Assembly (NCBI RefSeq): GCF_000332645.1
Contig: NZ_AMXN01000012.1
Span: 1 to 55,339 of the forward strand
DNA from: Bacillus inaquosorum KCTC 13429
Lineage (GTDB): Bacteria; Bacillota; Bacilli; Bacillales; Bacillaceae
Direction: 5' to 3'
DNA length: 55,339 nucleotides
Shown here: positions 9,712-20,197 of the stretch, piece after piece
Numbering within the stretch: position 1 is the first letter of the stretch
Layout: each line of letters begins with the position of its first letter
Translations under genes and position numbers: made by a program
The notes under the pieces: generated by a model
Database searches by the model: none
Told to the model about the DNA's origin: nothing
Seen by the model: only the letters and a program-made list of their open reading frames with translations

Positions 9712-10578
9712 AGTTTGGTCACGAAGCCCTTCCAGCTCTTCTTTTGTAAATAAGTACTTTTCATTACAAAAATGGCATACTGCTTCGGCTTGTCCATCTT
9801 CTTCTATCATATCTTGAATTTCTTTTTTGCCTAGTCCTAAAATGGCTGTTTCGAAACGTTCTTTTGAACAAGGACAATGGAACCTAACAGGCATCGTTTC
9901 CAAAATCTCTGGCTTCTCGCCTAGAACTTCTTCCAGAATTTCTTCTGGTGTAAGTCCTTTTTGGATGAGCTTAGAAATCGGCTCTACTTGAGATAGACGC
10001 TGTTCAATTTTTGTGATCGTTTCATCATCTGTTCCCGGCATAAGCTGAATAATAAAGCCTCCTGCCGCAAGAATGGTATTGTCAGGATTCACGAGCACAC
10101 CTACGCCCACCGATGATGGAACCTGCTCCGAAGACACAAGATAGTAGGTGAAATCATCGCCCAATTCTCCTGAAACAATTTCTACTTGTCCTGTGAAGAA
10201 CTCGCGCAACCCTAAATCTTTTACGACACTTAACGTTCCGCTTGTTCCAACCGCACGTCTGACATCAAGCTTGCCTTGTTCATTTAAATCAAAATGAACT
10301 TGCGGGTTAGAGACGTATGCTCTGACTTCCCCTTTTGCATTGGCATCAGCCACAATTGCTCCGATCGGACCTCCGCCTTCGATTTTCACTGTCAGCTTAT
10401 CATCGCCCTTCAGCATAGCGCCGAGCATAAGCGAAGCTGTCATTGTGCGGCCCAGTGCAGCGGATGCTGTCGGCCACGTACCATGGCGTCTTTGTCCCTC
10501 ACTTACCATATCAGTTGTTCTCGCTGCATAAGCGCGAACTTTTCCGTCATACGCAAGTGCTTTTACTAAATAATCCAT
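9703..10578 (-). CDS. hslO: Redox-regulated holdase chaperone Hsp33
   Basis: Hsp33 binds unfolding proteins when oxidised. The 291-residue protein has the N-terminal Hsp33 core and a C-terminal redox switch: zinc-binding cysteines in CPC (235, 237) and CHFC (268, 271). Oxidation of these releases zinc and activates the chaperone. GGAGG sits 7 nt before the ATG. It follows coaX by 11 bp in one transcript, the usual Bacillus order ftsH-coaX-hslO-yacD-cysK. Also called yacC. Confidence 0.96.
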   Translation of the reverse strand: MDYLVKALAYDGKVRAYAARTTDMVSEGQRRHGTWPTASAALGRTMTASLMLGAMLKGDDKLTVKIEGGGPIGAIVADANAKGEVRAYVSNPQVHFDLNEQGKLDVRRAVGTSGTLSVVKDLGLREFFTGQVEIVSGELGDDFTYYLVSSEQVPSSVGVGVLVNPDNTILAAGGFIIQLMPGTDDETITKIEQRLSQVEPISKLIQKGLTPEEILEEVLGEKPEILETMPVRFHCPCSKERFETAILGLGKKEIQDMIEEDGQAEAVCHFCNEKYLFTKEELEGLRDQTTR

Positions 10579-10589
10579 TACAAAACCTC

Positions 10590-11366
10590 CTATACACTTC
10601 CTACGCGGTTTCGTTCATAAATCAATTCCAGCCCTTTTAGGGTTAAGAATGGATCAACGATATCTATACAATCTGATTCGTTTGCAATGAGCGGCGCAAG
10701 GCCTCCTGTCGCAATGACCTTTGGTTCCTGTTTTGCCTGCCATTTCATTCGCTTGACGATTCCTTCCACTTGACCGACATAGCCAAATAAAATTCCAGAT
10801 TGCATCGCGCTTACAGTGTTTTTTCCGATAATATTGTCAGGCCGGGTGATTTCAATACGCGGAAGCTTTGCCGCACGCGAGTAAAGCGCCTCTGTCGAAA
10901 TCGTAATCCCAGGAGCAATCGCTCCGCCCATGTATTGTTTGTTTTCATCAATATAGCAGTATGTTGTGGCAGTTCCGAAATCGACAACAATTAATGGATT
11001 GCCGTATAAGTGTATCGCAGCGACAGCATTTACGATTCTGTCTGCTCCCACTTCTTTCGGATTGTCATATTTTATATTTAAACCGGTTTTCATACCCGGA
11101 CCGACAATTTGCGGTTCGATATGAAAGTATTTTGTGCACATTCTTTCTAATGCAAACATAATTGGCGGCACTACTGATGAAATAATAATGCCATCTATCT
11201 GTTCAAACATGAGTCCAGAGTGCTCGAACAAAGAGCGCAAAATCATCCCAAACTCATCTTCTGTTTTATGCCTGCTTGTTTCTATACGCCAGTGATATTC
11301 TAATTTTCCCTCATGATATACACCAAGTACAGTATTGGTGTTCCCCACATCAATAACCAGTAACAA
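10590..11366 (-). CDS. coaX: Type III pantothenate kinase
   Basis: CoaX phosphorylates pantothenate, the first step of coenzyme A synthesis. The 258-residue protein is of the ASKHA type: phosphate-1 motif DVGNTNT at the N-terminus, GADRIVNA and DFGTATTY in the middle, GGAIAPG after it. Type III enzymes need a monovalent cation and resist CoA feedback. The start is TTG at 11366, preceded by GGTGAT 5 nt upstream. Two weak promoter candidates lie upstream (for instance TTGTAG at 11422-11417 with TATAGA at 11399-11394). Confidence 0.95.
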   Translation of the reverse strand: MLLVIDVGNTNTVLGVYHEGKLEYHWRIETSRHKTEDEFGMILRSLFEHSGLMFEQIDGIIISSVVPPIMFALERMCTKYFHIEPQIVGPGMKTGLNIKYDNPKEVGADRIVNAVAAIHLYGNPLIVVDFGTATTYCYIDENKQYMGGAIAPGITISTEALYSRAAKLPRIEITRPDNIIGKNTVSAMQSGILFGYVGQVEGIVKRMKWQAKQEPKVIATGGLAPLIANESDCIDIVDPFLTLKGLELIYERNRVGSV

Positions 11367-11508
11367 CCTCTATCACCACTTTTGAATAGTTTCTCTATAT
11401 TACTTTTACAAACATTCTACAATACCATACACGATCAGCGGCTCATTTGTAAACAAATCGATATCAGAATTGGATGATTGCAAAAGCGGCTGCCGAGGCA
11501 TGATTTAC

Positions 11509-11542
11509 ACAAAAAAAACTGCCAGCGTCAGCCGGCAGTTTT
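11509..11542 (-). terminator. ftsH terminator
   Basis: The stem AACTGCC/GGCAGTT (11517-11523 with 11534-11540), extended inward by three more pairs, is followed by a run of eight T on the minus strand. Confidence 0.88.
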
Positions 11543-11557
11543 TAGATAGAAAGCGAA

Positions 11558-13471
11558 TTACTCTTTTGTATCGTCTTTCTTTTCTTCTGTTTTTGTCAGA
11601 ATGTTTACTTTCACATCATCGTTCTTTTCATCATCAGAGAAATTGCGTTCAGGCAATGTTCCATGATCAACAAGGTGTTTGATTTGTTCAGCGTCAAGTG
11701 TTTCAACTTTCAGAAGCGTTTGAGCAATCAATTCAAGCTTGTCACGATTTTCAGTCAGGATTTGTTTCGCACGCTCATAACATTCTTTGATGATGCGCTG
11801 AATTTCCTGATCAATTTCGTAAGCGATTTGATCACTGTAGTTTTGTTCATTGTTGAAATCACGGCCTAAGAATACCTGACCACCCTGAGACTGTCCAAAT
11901 TGCAACGGTCCCAGTTTTTCTGACATACCGAATTCTGTAACCATTCGTCTTGCAATATTCGTCGCACGCTGGAAGTCATTGTGCGCTCCTGTGCTGACTT
12001 CACCGAAGATAATTTCTTCAGCGACACGTCCGCCCAAGAGACCGACAATTTTATCAAGCAGCTCCGGCTTTGTTTGGAAGTAACGGTCTTCTCTTGGAAG
12101 CATAACTGCATAACCGCCAGCCTGGCCCCGAGGAACAATCGTTACTTTATGGACCATATCAGCCTCATCTAAAACGAGTCCGATAACGGTGTGTCCGCCT
12201 TCGTGATAAGCCACGATATTGCGTTCTTTCTTGGAGATGACGCGGCTCTTCTTAGCAGGTCCAGCAATGACACGGTCCGTCGCTTCGTCAATATCACGCG
12301 CATCGATTTTTTTCTTGTTTTGACGAGCCGCCACAAGAGCAGCTTCATTCAATAGATTTTCTAAGTCCGCGCCTGAGAAGCCTGGTGTTCTCATGGCAAT
12401 TGATTTCAGGTTAACCGTTTCATCCAGCGGTTTGTTTCTCGCATGGACTTTCAATACAGCTTCACGGCCAATGACATCTGGGCGGTCCACTGTGATTTGA
12501 CGGTCAAAACGTCCCGGACGAAGTAAGGCTGGGTCCAAGATGTCCGCACGGTTCGTCGCAGCAATGATGATGATTCCTTCATTGGCGCTGAATCCGTCCA
12601 TTTCAACAAGCAATTGGTTAAGCGTCTGTTCACGTTCATCGTGTCCGCCGCCGAGACCCGCTCCACGCTGGCGTCCGACTGCGTCAATTTCGTCAATGAA
12701 GATCAAACAAGGCGCATTCTTTTTCGCATTTTCAAACAAGTCACGTACACGGGAAGCACCGACACCTACAAACATCTCAACGAAATCAGATCCGCTGATG
12801 CTGAAGAAAGGAACGCCAGCTTCACCTGCACAAGCTTTTGCCAGCAATGTTTTACCGGTACCTGGAGGTCCAACTAAAAGCACGCCTTTAGGTATTCTTG
12901 CGCCAAGCTCGGCAAACTTGCGGGGATCTTTAAGAAACTCAACAACTTCAACGAGTTCTTGTTTTTCTTCGTCAGCCCCTGCAACGTCTTTAAATTTGAC
13001 ACGTTTCTTTTCCTCTGTATACAGCTTCGCCTTGCTCTTACCAAAGTTCATGACACGGCTGCCGCCGCCTTGAGCCTGATTGAGCAGGAAGAAAAACAGA
13101 ATAAAGATAATGACAAACGGGATGATGGTCGTCAGGAATGTCACCCATCCGCTTGTTTCTTGAGCGGGCTCAACCTTTACGTCTGTCTTTTTCAAAGCAT
13201 TAAATATCTGGTCTGCTCCCTTTCCTTCAGGAACATGAGTCAAAAAGTATTGATCTTTGTCGTAATTTTTCAGCTGTCCTTTTACCTCATAAACACCTCT
13301 GACAGGCTGAACCGATACGCTATCAACTTTCCCGTCATCCAGGTTTTTGATAAACGTACTGTACGACATATTTTCTGTTTTCGGATTTGAGGTCTGGAAG
13401 TAGCTCACAACCCCGATTACTACTAATAAAATAAGTAAATAAAAAATGGTATTACGGAAGACCCGATTCAT
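11558..13471 (-). CDS. ftsH: ATP-dependent membrane zinc metalloprotease FtsH
   Basis: FtsH degrades membrane and regulatory proteins and affects sporulation through Spo0E and related phosphatases. The 637-residue protein has two membrane segments (about 9-25 and 108-130) flanking an external domain. The AAA+ module follows, with Walker A GPPGTGKT (201-208), Walker B LIFIDEID (256-263) and the second region of homology (307-324). The zinc site is HEGGH (423-427) and the tail is acidic. A strong GGAGGAGG ribosome site and its own promoter precede it. Confidence 0.98.
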   Translation of the reverse strand: MNRVFRNTIFYLLILLVVIGVVSYFQTSNPKTENMSYSTFIKNLDDGKVDSVSVQPVRGVYEVKGQLKNYDKDQYFLTHVPEGKGADQIFNALKKTDVKVEPAQETSGWVTFLTTIIPFVIIFILFFFLLNQAQGGGSRVMNFGKSKAKLYTEEKKRVKFKDVAGADEEKQELVEVVEFLKDPRKFAELGARIPKGVLLVGPPGTGKTLLAKACAGEAGVPFFSISGSDFVEMFVGVGASRVRDLFENAKKNAPCLIFIDEIDAVGRQRGAGLGGGHDEREQTLNQLLVEMDGFSANEGIIIIAATNRADILDPALLRPGRFDRQITVDRPDVIGREAVLKVHARNKPLDETVNLKSIAMRTPGFSGADLENLLNEAALVAARQNKKKIDARDIDEATDRVIAGPAKKSRVISKKERNIVAYHEGGHTVIGLVLDEADMVHKVTIVPRGQAGGYAVMLPREDRYFQTKPELLDKIVGLLGGRVAEEIIFGEVSTGAHNDFQRATNIARRMVTEFGMSEKLGPLQFGQSQGGQVFLGRDFNNEQNYSDQIAYEIDQEIQRIIKECYERAKQILTENRDKLELIAQTLLKVETLDAEQIKHLVDHGTLPERNFSDDEKNDDVKVNILTKTEEKKDDTKE

Positions 13472-13508
13472 TCCTTACCTCCTCCCACAGTAAGCACAAC
13501 TATGTTCA

Positions 13509-13538
13509 ATAGTACCATAGAAAATCATTCCAATACAA
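13509..13538 (-). promoter_or_regulatory. ftsH: ftsH sigma-A promoter (extended -10)
   Basis: TTGTAT (13538-13533) and TACTAT (13514-13509), spacer 18, with TGG before the -10 that compensates the weak -35. It lies in the hprT-ftsH gap. Confidence 0.55.
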
Positions 13539-13568
13539 ACAATAACCATCTCGGAAGCAGGCTGCCGA

Positions 13569-14111
13569 TCAGCTTTCATAAACTGCCGGTTTTAACACTC
13601 CGATATAAGGCAGATTGCGATAGCGCTCAGCATAATCAAGTCCGTAACCCACTACAAACGCGTCAGGAACTTCAAAGCCTACAAAGTCTGCTTTGATGTC
13701 TGCTTTTCTTCCGCTCGGTTTATCCAAAAGGGTAACAATCTTAATTGATTTTGCTTTACGGTATCGGAAGAGCTCTACTAGATAACTTAAGGTTAACCCA
13801 CTGTCGATGATATCTTCAATAATTAAGATGTCCCGGCCCTCTACAGATGTATCCAAATCTTTAATGATTTTTACTTCTCCAGAAGAAACCGTAGAATTTC
13901 CGTAGCTTGATACATCCATGAAATCCATTTCCAAATATGTATCAATATGCTTGATAAGATCCGCCATAAAAGGAAGCGCTCCTTTTAACACACCGATTGC
14001 CAACGGAAATGTATCTTGATACTCGCTCGTTAATTCTGTGCCTAACTCTTTTACTTTCTCTTGTATCTCTTCCTCTGAGATCAGTACTTTCTCGATATCA
14101 TGTTTCATCAT
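13569..14111 (-). CDS. hprT: Hypoxanthine-guanine phosphoribosyltransferase
   Basis: HprT salvages hypoxanthine and guanine to IMP and GMP using PRPP. The 180-residue type I PRT fold shows GVLKGALPF, the PRPP loop [12 protein letters not shown] (97-108) and the purine-contact segment near [18 protein letters not shown]. Two adjacent ATGs (14111, 14108) are possible; the tilS stop codon overlaps them. In the literature HprT with TilS activates ftsH transcription, which fits this adjacency. Confidence 0.96.
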   Translation of the reverse strand: MMKHDIEKVLISEEEIQEKVKELGTELTSEYQDTFPLAIGVLKGALPFMADLIKHIDTYLEMDFMDVSSYGNSTVSSGEVKIIKDLDTSVEGRDILIIEDIIDSGLTLSYLVELFRYRKAKSIKIVTLLDKPSGRKADIKADFVGFEVPDAFVVGYGLDYAERYRNLPYIGVLKPAVYES

Positions 14112-15526
14112 GATTTTGCTTGCCCCCTACACTTTTCATGCTGTCTATATTGTAATACAATGCGGTCGCTGTTTGGAATCACAAGATCTTCAAAAATTGA
14201 TTTTTTCAAGCCCGGTATCCAGATAATTTCACCGCTTGCGTCCGTTACAATCGGCCAGTTGTCTCTTTCTCGGAGAGGCAATTTCTTATCAATAAATATA
14301 TCCTTTACCTTTTTTGAGCCGTTCATCCCTTTTAGTTTGATCCGGTCTCCAGCTTTTCTTGTCCGGATCGTTAAGGGAAATCGCACCTTTTTTTCACTTG
14401 TAATAAAAACAGCATTCCCATGTTCTTCAGGCAAATCCGCATAATGCTTTGCCTCTATCAGAAATCCATTGGGGAGCACTGCCGTTTCATCAGCAGCTCC
14501 GCTTATTTGGTATTCAAAGGGAACATTTTTGCACTGCCATTGTTCAAATGTAAACAAACATGTCTGATATGATTTGACCACCTTCAGCCCTTTCGGAAAG
14601 TCCAATACTCCTGAAGGACTGCCCTTTTCCGCCCAATCAAGAAACTGCTGAATATGATGAGCTGAAAAGGATGATGGAACGTTTTCATAAAGATAGTTTA
14701 ATATTAGTTGAACTCCTCTTCTTTGTAAAGGCATCGGGAGGGCAAGCAATTGAGAGGAATTGATTTCAACTGATGTATTAGACTGGCTTGTGATTACTTT
14801 ATTCATTTCGTCTTTCGTTAATGACTGTAAGAATTGCTCATCTTCCGTCAGTGCCTCACTCACTTTCTGAAACCTTTTATGCACATCCGGTGATTCCTGT
14901 TTCAAAAATGGTAGCACTGTTTTTCTGAACCTGTTTCTTGTGTAATCATCTTTAGCGTTGCTTTCATCCGTCCGGTAGCTCAAGCCGTTTTCACGGCAAT
15001 AGTGAAGGATCTCTTCCTTTGTAATGGTTAAGAACGGCCTGATGATCCGCCCTGTCCCAAAACGTCTGACCGGCTGCATTCCTGCAAGTCCTGCTCCAAG
15101 CGTGCCCTTAGCCAGTCTCATAAGCATCGTTTCAACTTGGTCATCACCATGATGCGCAAGCGCCAGATAGTCCGCTTGATGCTTCAACATGATTTCCTCA
15201 AAAAACTGATAGCGGCAATCACGTGCTGCAGCCTGCTTATTGAGACCTTTTTCCTCTGCATAAGCGGTTACATTGATTTGAGCCGTTTCGCATGCGAGCT
15301 GTTCAGCCTTACAATAAGCTTGGACAAAACGCATGTCCTCCTCGGATTCCGTGCCCCTGAACCGATGGTCAACGTGAGCCGCGATAATATTTGCTGAACG
15401 GCCGCATAACGTATGCAGCGCGTGAAGAAGAGCCATTGAGTCCGGACCGCCGGAAACGCCTACAATGATTGTCGCCCCTTTTAATGCAAGATGATGTTTG
15501 CTAAAAAAATCTTTGACACTTTTCAC
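14108..15526 (-). CDS. tilS: tRNA(Ile)-lysidine synthetase
   Basis: TilS converts C34 of the CAU-anticodon tRNA-Ile to lysidine, so it reads AUA instead of AUG. It is essential. The PP-loop [10 protein letters not shown] binds ATP near the N-terminus, a helical linker follows, and the C-terminal domain contains [13 protein letters not shown]. The GTG at 15526 (472 residues) is chosen because AGGAGG lies 5 nt upstream. The ATG at 15568 would add 14 residues with a weaker binding site. It overlaps hprT by 4 bp. Confidence 0.94.
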   Translation of the reverse strand: MKSVKDFFSKHHLALKGATIIVGVSGGPDSMALLHALHTLCGRSANIIAAHVDHRFRGTESEEDMRFVQAYCKAEQLACETAQINVTAYAEEKGLNKQAAARDCRYQFFEEIMLKHQADYLALAHHGDDQVETMLMRLAKGTLGAGLAGMQPVRRFGTGRIIRPFLTITKEEILHYCRENGLSYRTDESNAKDDYTRNRFRKTVLPFLKQESPDVHKRFQKVSEALTEDEQFLQSLTKDEMNKVITSQSNTSVEINSSQLLALPMPLQRRGVQLILNYLYENVPSSFSAHHIQQFLDWAEKGSPSGVLDFPKGLKVVKSYQTCLFTFEQWQCKNVPFEYQISGAADETAVLPNGFLIEAKHYADLPEEHGNAVFITSEKKVRFPLTIRTRKAGDRIKLKGMNGSKKVKDIFIDKKLPLRERDNWPIVTDASGEIIWIPGLKKSIFEDLVIPNSDRIVLQYRQHEKCRGQAKS

Positions 15527-15629
15527 AATGTCCTCCTCACAATGAGCAGGTATTTTAAAGATATTCATATCCTATCACTTTCAATCCTTCCAAGCAAAGA
15601 AGAAGCATAGGCTTTGCAGTTTGTGCCAT

Positions 15630-16646
15630 TCAGATTAAGAAAAAGATAATGTAGGCGAAATAAAGCGCTAAAACGCTGATCACGATAAGTGTTGTTTCAA
15701 ATAATCCGCCCGACTTAGCCGCCTTTTGTTTAGGGGTGTATCGCGTCTTTGTTACTTTTCCCTGACGCGGTTTCTGCTGTCTTTGTCTTGTAGCAGGCTG
15801 CGGTGGTGCTTTTGCAGCTTGTTTTCTTTGTGCTGCCTTTTGCCCCGCGTCTAGCATATCCTTCTTCATTTCATCTGCAGATTGATAATCTCCGTTCAAT
15901 GCTGACAAAAGCACTTTTTTATACTTTTGCAGCAGCGGGTTTCCCTCGATTAGAGACCTAAGCTGTTCCTTAGGCTGGTTTGTTTTCTTGAATTCTTTTT
16001 TATGCACACTGTTGATCATAATCATGGCAACTGCGAACAGATCGTAGGATGGCTCAGCTTTTCTTGTTCCATACCCCCAATAGCCTCTGTCGTAAAACTC
16101 CGTATACTCTTTTATCGCCCTACCTTCCTTTGTCGTGCCGCCTACATCAATGCAGCGGATTCTTGCAGGCGGACCGGTTACAATCAGATTATCAGGTTTA
16201 AGATCGCCGAATATCCATCCTTGCTGGTGAAGTACCGATAAGCTGGATAACAGCTGAATCATCAATACCGGTATCCATTCTGCTCCTTTATCACTGACAT
16301 ACTTCAAAAGCAGCGGGCCTTTTATGTATTCCATTGCATAAAATGAAACTTTCGTATTGGCACTGGGAATATAGGCATCATCCGTATCAAAAAAAGAAGG
16401 CCCCATCGTAACGGACTGGGCCTTTGAGAAAGATTTCAAGACATTCACTTCAGAAGTAATAGACAGGCTGTCATCACTCACCTTTAAGGCAACATGTCCA
16501 TCTGATGCTTCTGCCAAATACACAATTCCATTGGCCCCTTTTCCAAGCTGTTTACGCAATGTATAAGTGTTTCCATTCCACTTGCCTTTGATTGTCGTAC
16601 CCGGCTTGAGGCTACATGCCAAACTCGTCAAAGCGTCGTTCATCAT
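15630..16646 (-). CDS. yabT: Hanks-type serine/threonine protein kinase of the forespore
   Basis: YabT is a eukaryote-type kinase; in B. subtilis it is DNA-activated and phosphorylates RecA and AbrB during sporulation. The 338-residue protein has the glycine loop LGKGANGIVYLAEA, the ATP Lys in VALKVS and the catalytic GDLKPDNLIV. It has IDVGG in place of the usual DFG. A basic Gln/Lys/Arg-rich linker (about 275-310, likely DNA binding) and one C-terminal membrane segment follow. The ATG at 16646 follows AAGGAG by 11 nt, overlapping yabS by 35 bp. Co-transcribed from the sigma-F promoter of yabS. Confidence 0.92.
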   Translation of the reverse strand: MMNDALTSLACSLKPGTTIKGKWNGNTYTLRKQLGKGANGIVYLAEASDGHVALKVSDDSLSITSEVNVLKSFSKAQSVTMGPSFFDTDDAYIPSANTKVSFYAMEYIKGPLLLKYVSDKGAEWIPVLMIQLLSSLSVLHQQGWIFGDLKPDNLIVTGPPARIRCIDVGGTTKEGRAIKEYTEFYDRGYWGYGTRKAEPSYDLFAVAMIMINSVHKKEFKKTNQPKEQLRSLIEGNPLLQKYKKVLLSALNGDYQSADEMKKDMLDAGQKAAQRKQAAKAPPQPATRQRQQKPRQGKVTKTRYTPKQKAAKSGGLFETTLIVISVLALYFAYIIFFLI

Positions 16647-17349
16647 CTGCCAGCATGCTCCTTCTTGAGCGGATTTTTTCAAATTGCATTGTCGCTTCAC
16701 GTATCGCCGGACCTGTTGGCGTGATGCCGCCTGTCGAAAGCTTTGCAAAGAGAGTGGAAAGAGATTGCAGCTTCGGTGTCCAGTTCAGCACAAGCTCGAC
16801 CTCTTGTTTTTTCCCGGGAAATATACACATTGCAAATTCGTTATTCCCGATTCGGGAATTGAGGCTGACAGACAAATCAATCAGCGCCTCTTTTACTGTA
16901 GGGAGCTTAGGCGCCATACTTGCGCTTGTATCAACAAGAACCAAAACCTGAAGATGCACCGTTTCTCCAAGCTCGTCTACCACTTCCATGACTTCGCCGC
17001 GTTTTTCCGGAGAAAGCTCCTCCATTTCCACATTCTTTCCGAGAATTTGTTTCAGCTCTTGATTGACTACCCCTTGTAAGGTTTGCGTCATTGCTTTTTT
17101 TGTTACCATTTGAACGGTTTGCGAAAGCTGAGATGCATAGACGACCTGATGCACGCCGCCTCCGGCCAGCGCAATTCCTTCGACTTCCTTCATTGCCTCA
17201 GGGTCAATTTGGTTTTCTTCCATTATACCTATGACATTTACCGTAATCCCCTGCTCTTTAGCAAAAGCAGCCATTGCAAGCGGGTCTTCCCCATGATTCG
17301 AGCAGCCATCCGTTATCAGCAAAATTTGATTTAAATGTCCGTTATTCAC
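16612..17349 (-). CDS. yabS: von Willebrand factor A-type domain protein
   Basis: A 245-residue protein with VWA features. The N-terminal part (ILLITDGCSNHGED) looks like the late strand of one VWA fold. The second half starts with VLVDTSASMA, a DxSxS metal-binding motif, and includes STGGITPTGPAI. Function is unknown; co-expression with the kinase YabT suggests a forespore role. The GTG at 17349 is 7 nt after GGAGG, better placed than the ATG at 17355, which lies 1 nt from it. A sigma-F promoter is upstream. Confidence 0.85.
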   Translation of the reverse strand: MNNGHLNQILLITDGCSNHGEDPLAMAAFAKEQGITVNVIGIMEENQIDPEAMKEVEGIALAGGGVHQVVYASQLSQTVQMVTKKAMTQTLQGVVNQELKQILGKNVEMEELSPEKRGEVMEVVDELGETVHLQVLVLVDTSASMAPKLPTVKEALIDLSVSLNSRIGNNEFAMCIFPGKKQEVELVLNWTPKLQSLSTLFAKLSTGGITPTGPAIREATMQFEKIRSRRSMLADDERRFDEFGM

Positions 17350-17396
17350 ATTCATTCCTCCTGGAGAATACGAGGATTCTCAGATTCCTATATTCC

Positions 17397-17426
17397 CATC
17401 TTCGCCAGAAGAAATTTGATTTATAC
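17397..17426 (-). promoter_or_regulatory. yabS: Sigma-F promoter of yabS-yabT
   Basis: GTATA (17426-17422), a 15-bp spacer and GGCGAAGATG (17406-17397) fit the GYATA-N15-GGnnAnAnTR consensus with one mismatch. Start is about 40 bp before the yabS codon. Confidence 0.75.
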
Positions 17427-17433
17427 GGAAGCG

Positions 17434-19917
17434 TTATGAAATTTCTTGTTTAGTTTGAAAGATTGCCGGAACAGGAATGGATGCCCACTTCGGTGTGTTA
17501 TGGTCAAGCCGGACGACAACGACTGTCATGTCATCTTCAATTTGGCCGGATCTCGTGCGGATGACTTCCTCCATGAGCAAATCAGCAATCTCCTGCGGAT
17601 CATTTGTTTTTAACCCTTTCATTTTGCGTTTCATCCATAAGTCATGATTTTCTACATGCTTAGGCCCCTCAAAAATGCCGTCACTCATCATAATCAAGAG
17701 GTCACCCGCTTTCAGCTGCTCACTCACAACCTCCACATCAAATTCATTTATAATACCGATTGGCAGATTGCTCGCTTGGACTTTCATTACCTGGTCACCC
17801 CGTTTGATAAAGCTAGGCGTCGATCCGACCTTCAAAAATTTACAGCTGGCATCTTGAAGATCGATAATAGATAGGTCAAGCGTGGAATATATCTCATCAG
17901 TTGTCCTTAGGGACAGTATACTGTTGATCGTTTTAATTGCTATTTTTTCATCAATGCCCGATTCAAGGATTTTCTCAAGAAGCTTGATCGTTTCATTGCT
18001 TTCGAAGTGCGCCCTTGCGCCATTGCCCATTCCGTCACTGATTGCCGCAGCATATTTTCTGGCTCCTAGCTCCATCATGCTGTAGCTGTCGCCCGAGACA
18101 AGGCCGCCGCCCTTCGCAGCGTGAGCCGCACCTGTAGACACCCTGTATGATTTGGTTGACCCAAAGGCAACATGACTGTATCCATTCGGATGCGGAGAGT
18201 GCTGTTCAGCTTTCACAAGAATTTGTTCTTCGAGAATGTCAGAAAGCATAGGGGCAATGATTTTTTCACTTTCTCCATGTCCGCTGAACGGAATGGTCAT
18301 TTCGATATCGATATTTCCTTGTTCAAGACTATATATCTCTACATGCTGAATCTCGATTCCGAAATGCTGAAGGGCCTCTATGATTTGCTCTTCCTGCAGA
18401 AAGTGCTGTTCCCGCTCTCTTTTTATTTCCCGAGAAAAGTCTGCCATGACCTCAGAAACACCCAAAAGCTGTTCAGCAACAAGACGCCTGCTGTCTTGGA
18501 CTTTTTTCTTAAGCGTCAAATGGGCATGATGATGTGCGAGTTCATCCTCAATCAGCTCTTCAACCTGCTTTGATTTAGAGCAATGCTGATGAAACTCTTT
18601 TTTCAGCCTTCGGTTTGATGCATATTCTTTTTCTTCTGTTTCAAGCATAACTTGTTTCATTAAGTCATATGTTTTATCAAAGTTCTGTACCCAGCACCTG
18701 TTTTTCTTGTAGCACGTCTGACAGGAATGCTCCGTGATCTTGCTTAAAAACAGATCAACTTCGCTGTCATCTGTCTGTTCGTCTGATGCTTGATAAAAGG
18801 TTGCAAAGCTTTCAGACAGCGCGTGAAATACATTGGAGAACTGGTCTACCTTCTGAGCAGTGACATCTCTGATTTTCCTTGCATATTGCTGCTGCTCTTG
18901 AAGATGCTCCACAGTTCCCGGAATATATCTCGCCACTTTTTTAGTAATTGATTGAGGTGTAAGCAAAAACAGGCCGACTGCGATTAATGACTCATAGAGC
19001 GTTGTCATCAGACCGGCAGAGCCTTCACCATATAAAGAAATAAGAAGTGATCCAACGATCAGTCCGATTGCTGCGCCCGCTTTTTTCCCTTCCTTCAGTA
19101 AACCGCCTAATAAACCGGAAAAAGCGAGCAAACTCATTTGATAAAGATTTCCGATATTCGCCAAACCAAGAATCAGACCGGTCACGACACCAACTGTACA
19201 GCCAATGCTTGCTCCGCCAATAAAGGAAAAACTCAGTACAACATAACGAGCCAGTACATGCTCTGCCTGCATCCCTTGGTAGGACAAGCCCGCAAGCCCC
19301 GTCAAAACGGAAGCAATAAGTATCATAAAGCAAATGATTTCTTCTATTTTTAAAGATTGTTTTACTTTTTTCACAGTGAAAATCGGAAGGCTCTGAAGGA
19401 AAATCAGCGTCAAAATAAAGGATAGTCCGGCTTCTACAACAGCCATCACATAATCATAGGTTGTAAACGTGCCATTTTGAGCGTAAACAAACCCAGCTCT
19501 TGCAGCAGCCATGGAGAAAAACACGACAATCGGGAGTGCTTTCACGCGATCGTCGGTGATGAAGGCGGCCACTTTAGAAAATACGAAGAATGCCAGCAAT
19601 GCCGCTAGTATGAGCAATGAGTGTTTCGGAGAAATGGTCAGCGCACCTGCAAGCACAGCCAAAACCGCATAAAGCGCCTTGTCTCTTCTGATGAGGAGCA
19701 TCGCTCCAAAGAAAGGAAGTGCGAAAGGAAGCACCTCCGATAATATGAAAGCCCGTCCAAGCAAAAATCCGATGACGACATAAATGAATCCTTTATAGAA
19801 AAACAGTGAATGCAAATGATGAGTCACCAGCTTCGTGCCCCTGTTAAAAAACGATTGGAGTTTTTCCAAAGCTTGTCCCGCCATTGGCCCGTTCACTCTT
19901 CTTTCTGCTTTTTCCAT
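17434..19917 (-). CDS. spoIIE: Stage II sporulation phosphatase SpoIIE
   Basis: SpoIIE dephosphorylates SpoIIAA, releasing sigma-F in the forespore, and takes part in polar septum formation with FtsZ. The 827-residue protein has about ten membrane helices (up to about 330), a central region with a CQTCYKKNRCW cysteine patch, and a C-terminal PP2C phosphatase domain (about 590-827). The PP2C metal-binding aspartates sit in SGDSYS, ISDGMGNG and MSDGIFEG. The ATG at 19917 has GGGAG 9 nt upstream; an upstream start would lie on the promoter. Confidence 0.97.
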   Translation of the reverse strand: MEKAERRVNGPMAGQALEKLQSFFNRGTKLVTHHLHSLFFYKGFIYVVIGFLLGRAFILSEVLPFALPFFGAMLLIRRDKALYAVLAVLAGALTISPKHSLLILAALLAFFVFSKVAAFITDDRVKALPIVVFFSMAAARAGFVYAQNGTFTTYDYVMAVVEAGLSFILTLIFLQSLPIFTVKKVKQSLKIEEIICFMILIASVLTGLAGLSYQGMQAEHVLARYVVLSFSFIGGASIGCTVGVVTGLILGLANIGNLYQMSLLAFSGLLGGLLKEGKKAGAAIGLIVGSLLISLYGEGSAGLMTTLYESLIAVGLFLLTPQSITKKVARYIPGTVEHLQEQQQYARKIRDVTAQKVDQFSNVFHALSESFATFYQASDEQTDDSEVDLFLSKITEHSCQTCYKKNRCWVQNFDKTYDLMKQVMLETEEKEYASNRRLKKEFHQHCSKSKQVEELIEDELAHHHAHLTLKKKVQDSRRLVAEQLLGVSEVMADFSREIKREREQHFLQEEQIIEALQHFGIEIQHVEIYSLEQGNIDIEMTIPFSGHGESEKIIAPMLSDILEEQILVKAEQHSPHPNGYSHVAFGSTKSYRVSTGAAHAAKGGGLVSGDSYSMMELGARKYAAAISDGMGNGARAHFESNETIKLLEKILESGIDEKIAIKTINSILSLRTTDEIYSTLDLSIIDLQDASCKFLKVGSTPSFIKRGDQVMKVQASNLPIGIINEFDVEVVSEQLKAGDLLIMMSDGIFEGPKHVENHDLWMKRKMKGLKTNDPQEIADLLMEEVIRTRSGQIEDDMTVVVVRLDHNTPKWASIPVPAIFQTKQEIS

Positions 19918-19954
19918 TCCTCTCATCTCCCACCTGTTATATTCGTTGCCTGTC

Positions 19955-19987
19955 ATTATAGCGAAAGCACAGATAGGATTTTGTCAA
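19955..19987 (-). promoter_or_regulatory. spoIIE: Spo0A-dependent sigma-A promoter of spoIIE
   Basis: TTGACA (19987-19982) and TATAAT (19960-19955) are both perfect but 21 bp apart, the hallmark of this Spo0A-activated promoter class. A 0A-like box (TTCGACG on the plus strand, 20014-20020) lies just upstream, and TGTCAAA overlaps the -35. Confidence 0.9.
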
Positions 19988-20073
19988 AAGAAGGTAACAA
20001 TACCAAAGAAATCTTCGACGGTTTCTGCCTTGATATTCGGTTATCAAAAGAATTTCTGGAATGTTGTCTAAAA

Positions 20074-20113
20074 ATGAAAAAAATCGGCTTCTGCAAGAGA
20101 AACCGATTTTTTA
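20074..20113 (-). terminator. Terminator of the tRNA-Met/tRNA-Glu transcript
   Basis: AAATCGG (20081-20087) pairs with CCGATTT (20103-20109) around a 15-nt loop with further pairing. T runs follow on the minus strand. It separates the tRNA genes from spoIIE. Confidence 0.8.
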
Positions 20114-20116
20114 GGA

Positions 20117-20188
20117 TGACCCGTACGGGACTCGAACCCGTGTTACCGCCGTGAAAGGGCGGTGTCTTAACCGCTTGACCAACGGGCC
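20117..20188 (-). tRNA. tRNA-Glu (anticodon TTC)
   Basis: A 72-nt cloverleaf: the acceptor stem GGCCCGT/ACGGGTC closes with one G-T pair, the anticodon TTC is at 20155-20153 and the T-loop TTCGAGT is present. The discriminator base is A and the next bases are TCC, so the 3' CCA is not encoded and must be added by nucleotidyltransferase. Confidence 0.96.
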
Positions 20189-20197
20189 AAACAAATA

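Noticed and set aside
12540..13073. Plus-strand frame of 177 codons opposite ftsH
   Set aside because: Ser/Pro-rich shadow of the AAA+ coding strand with no start signals; ftsH is complete and conserved.
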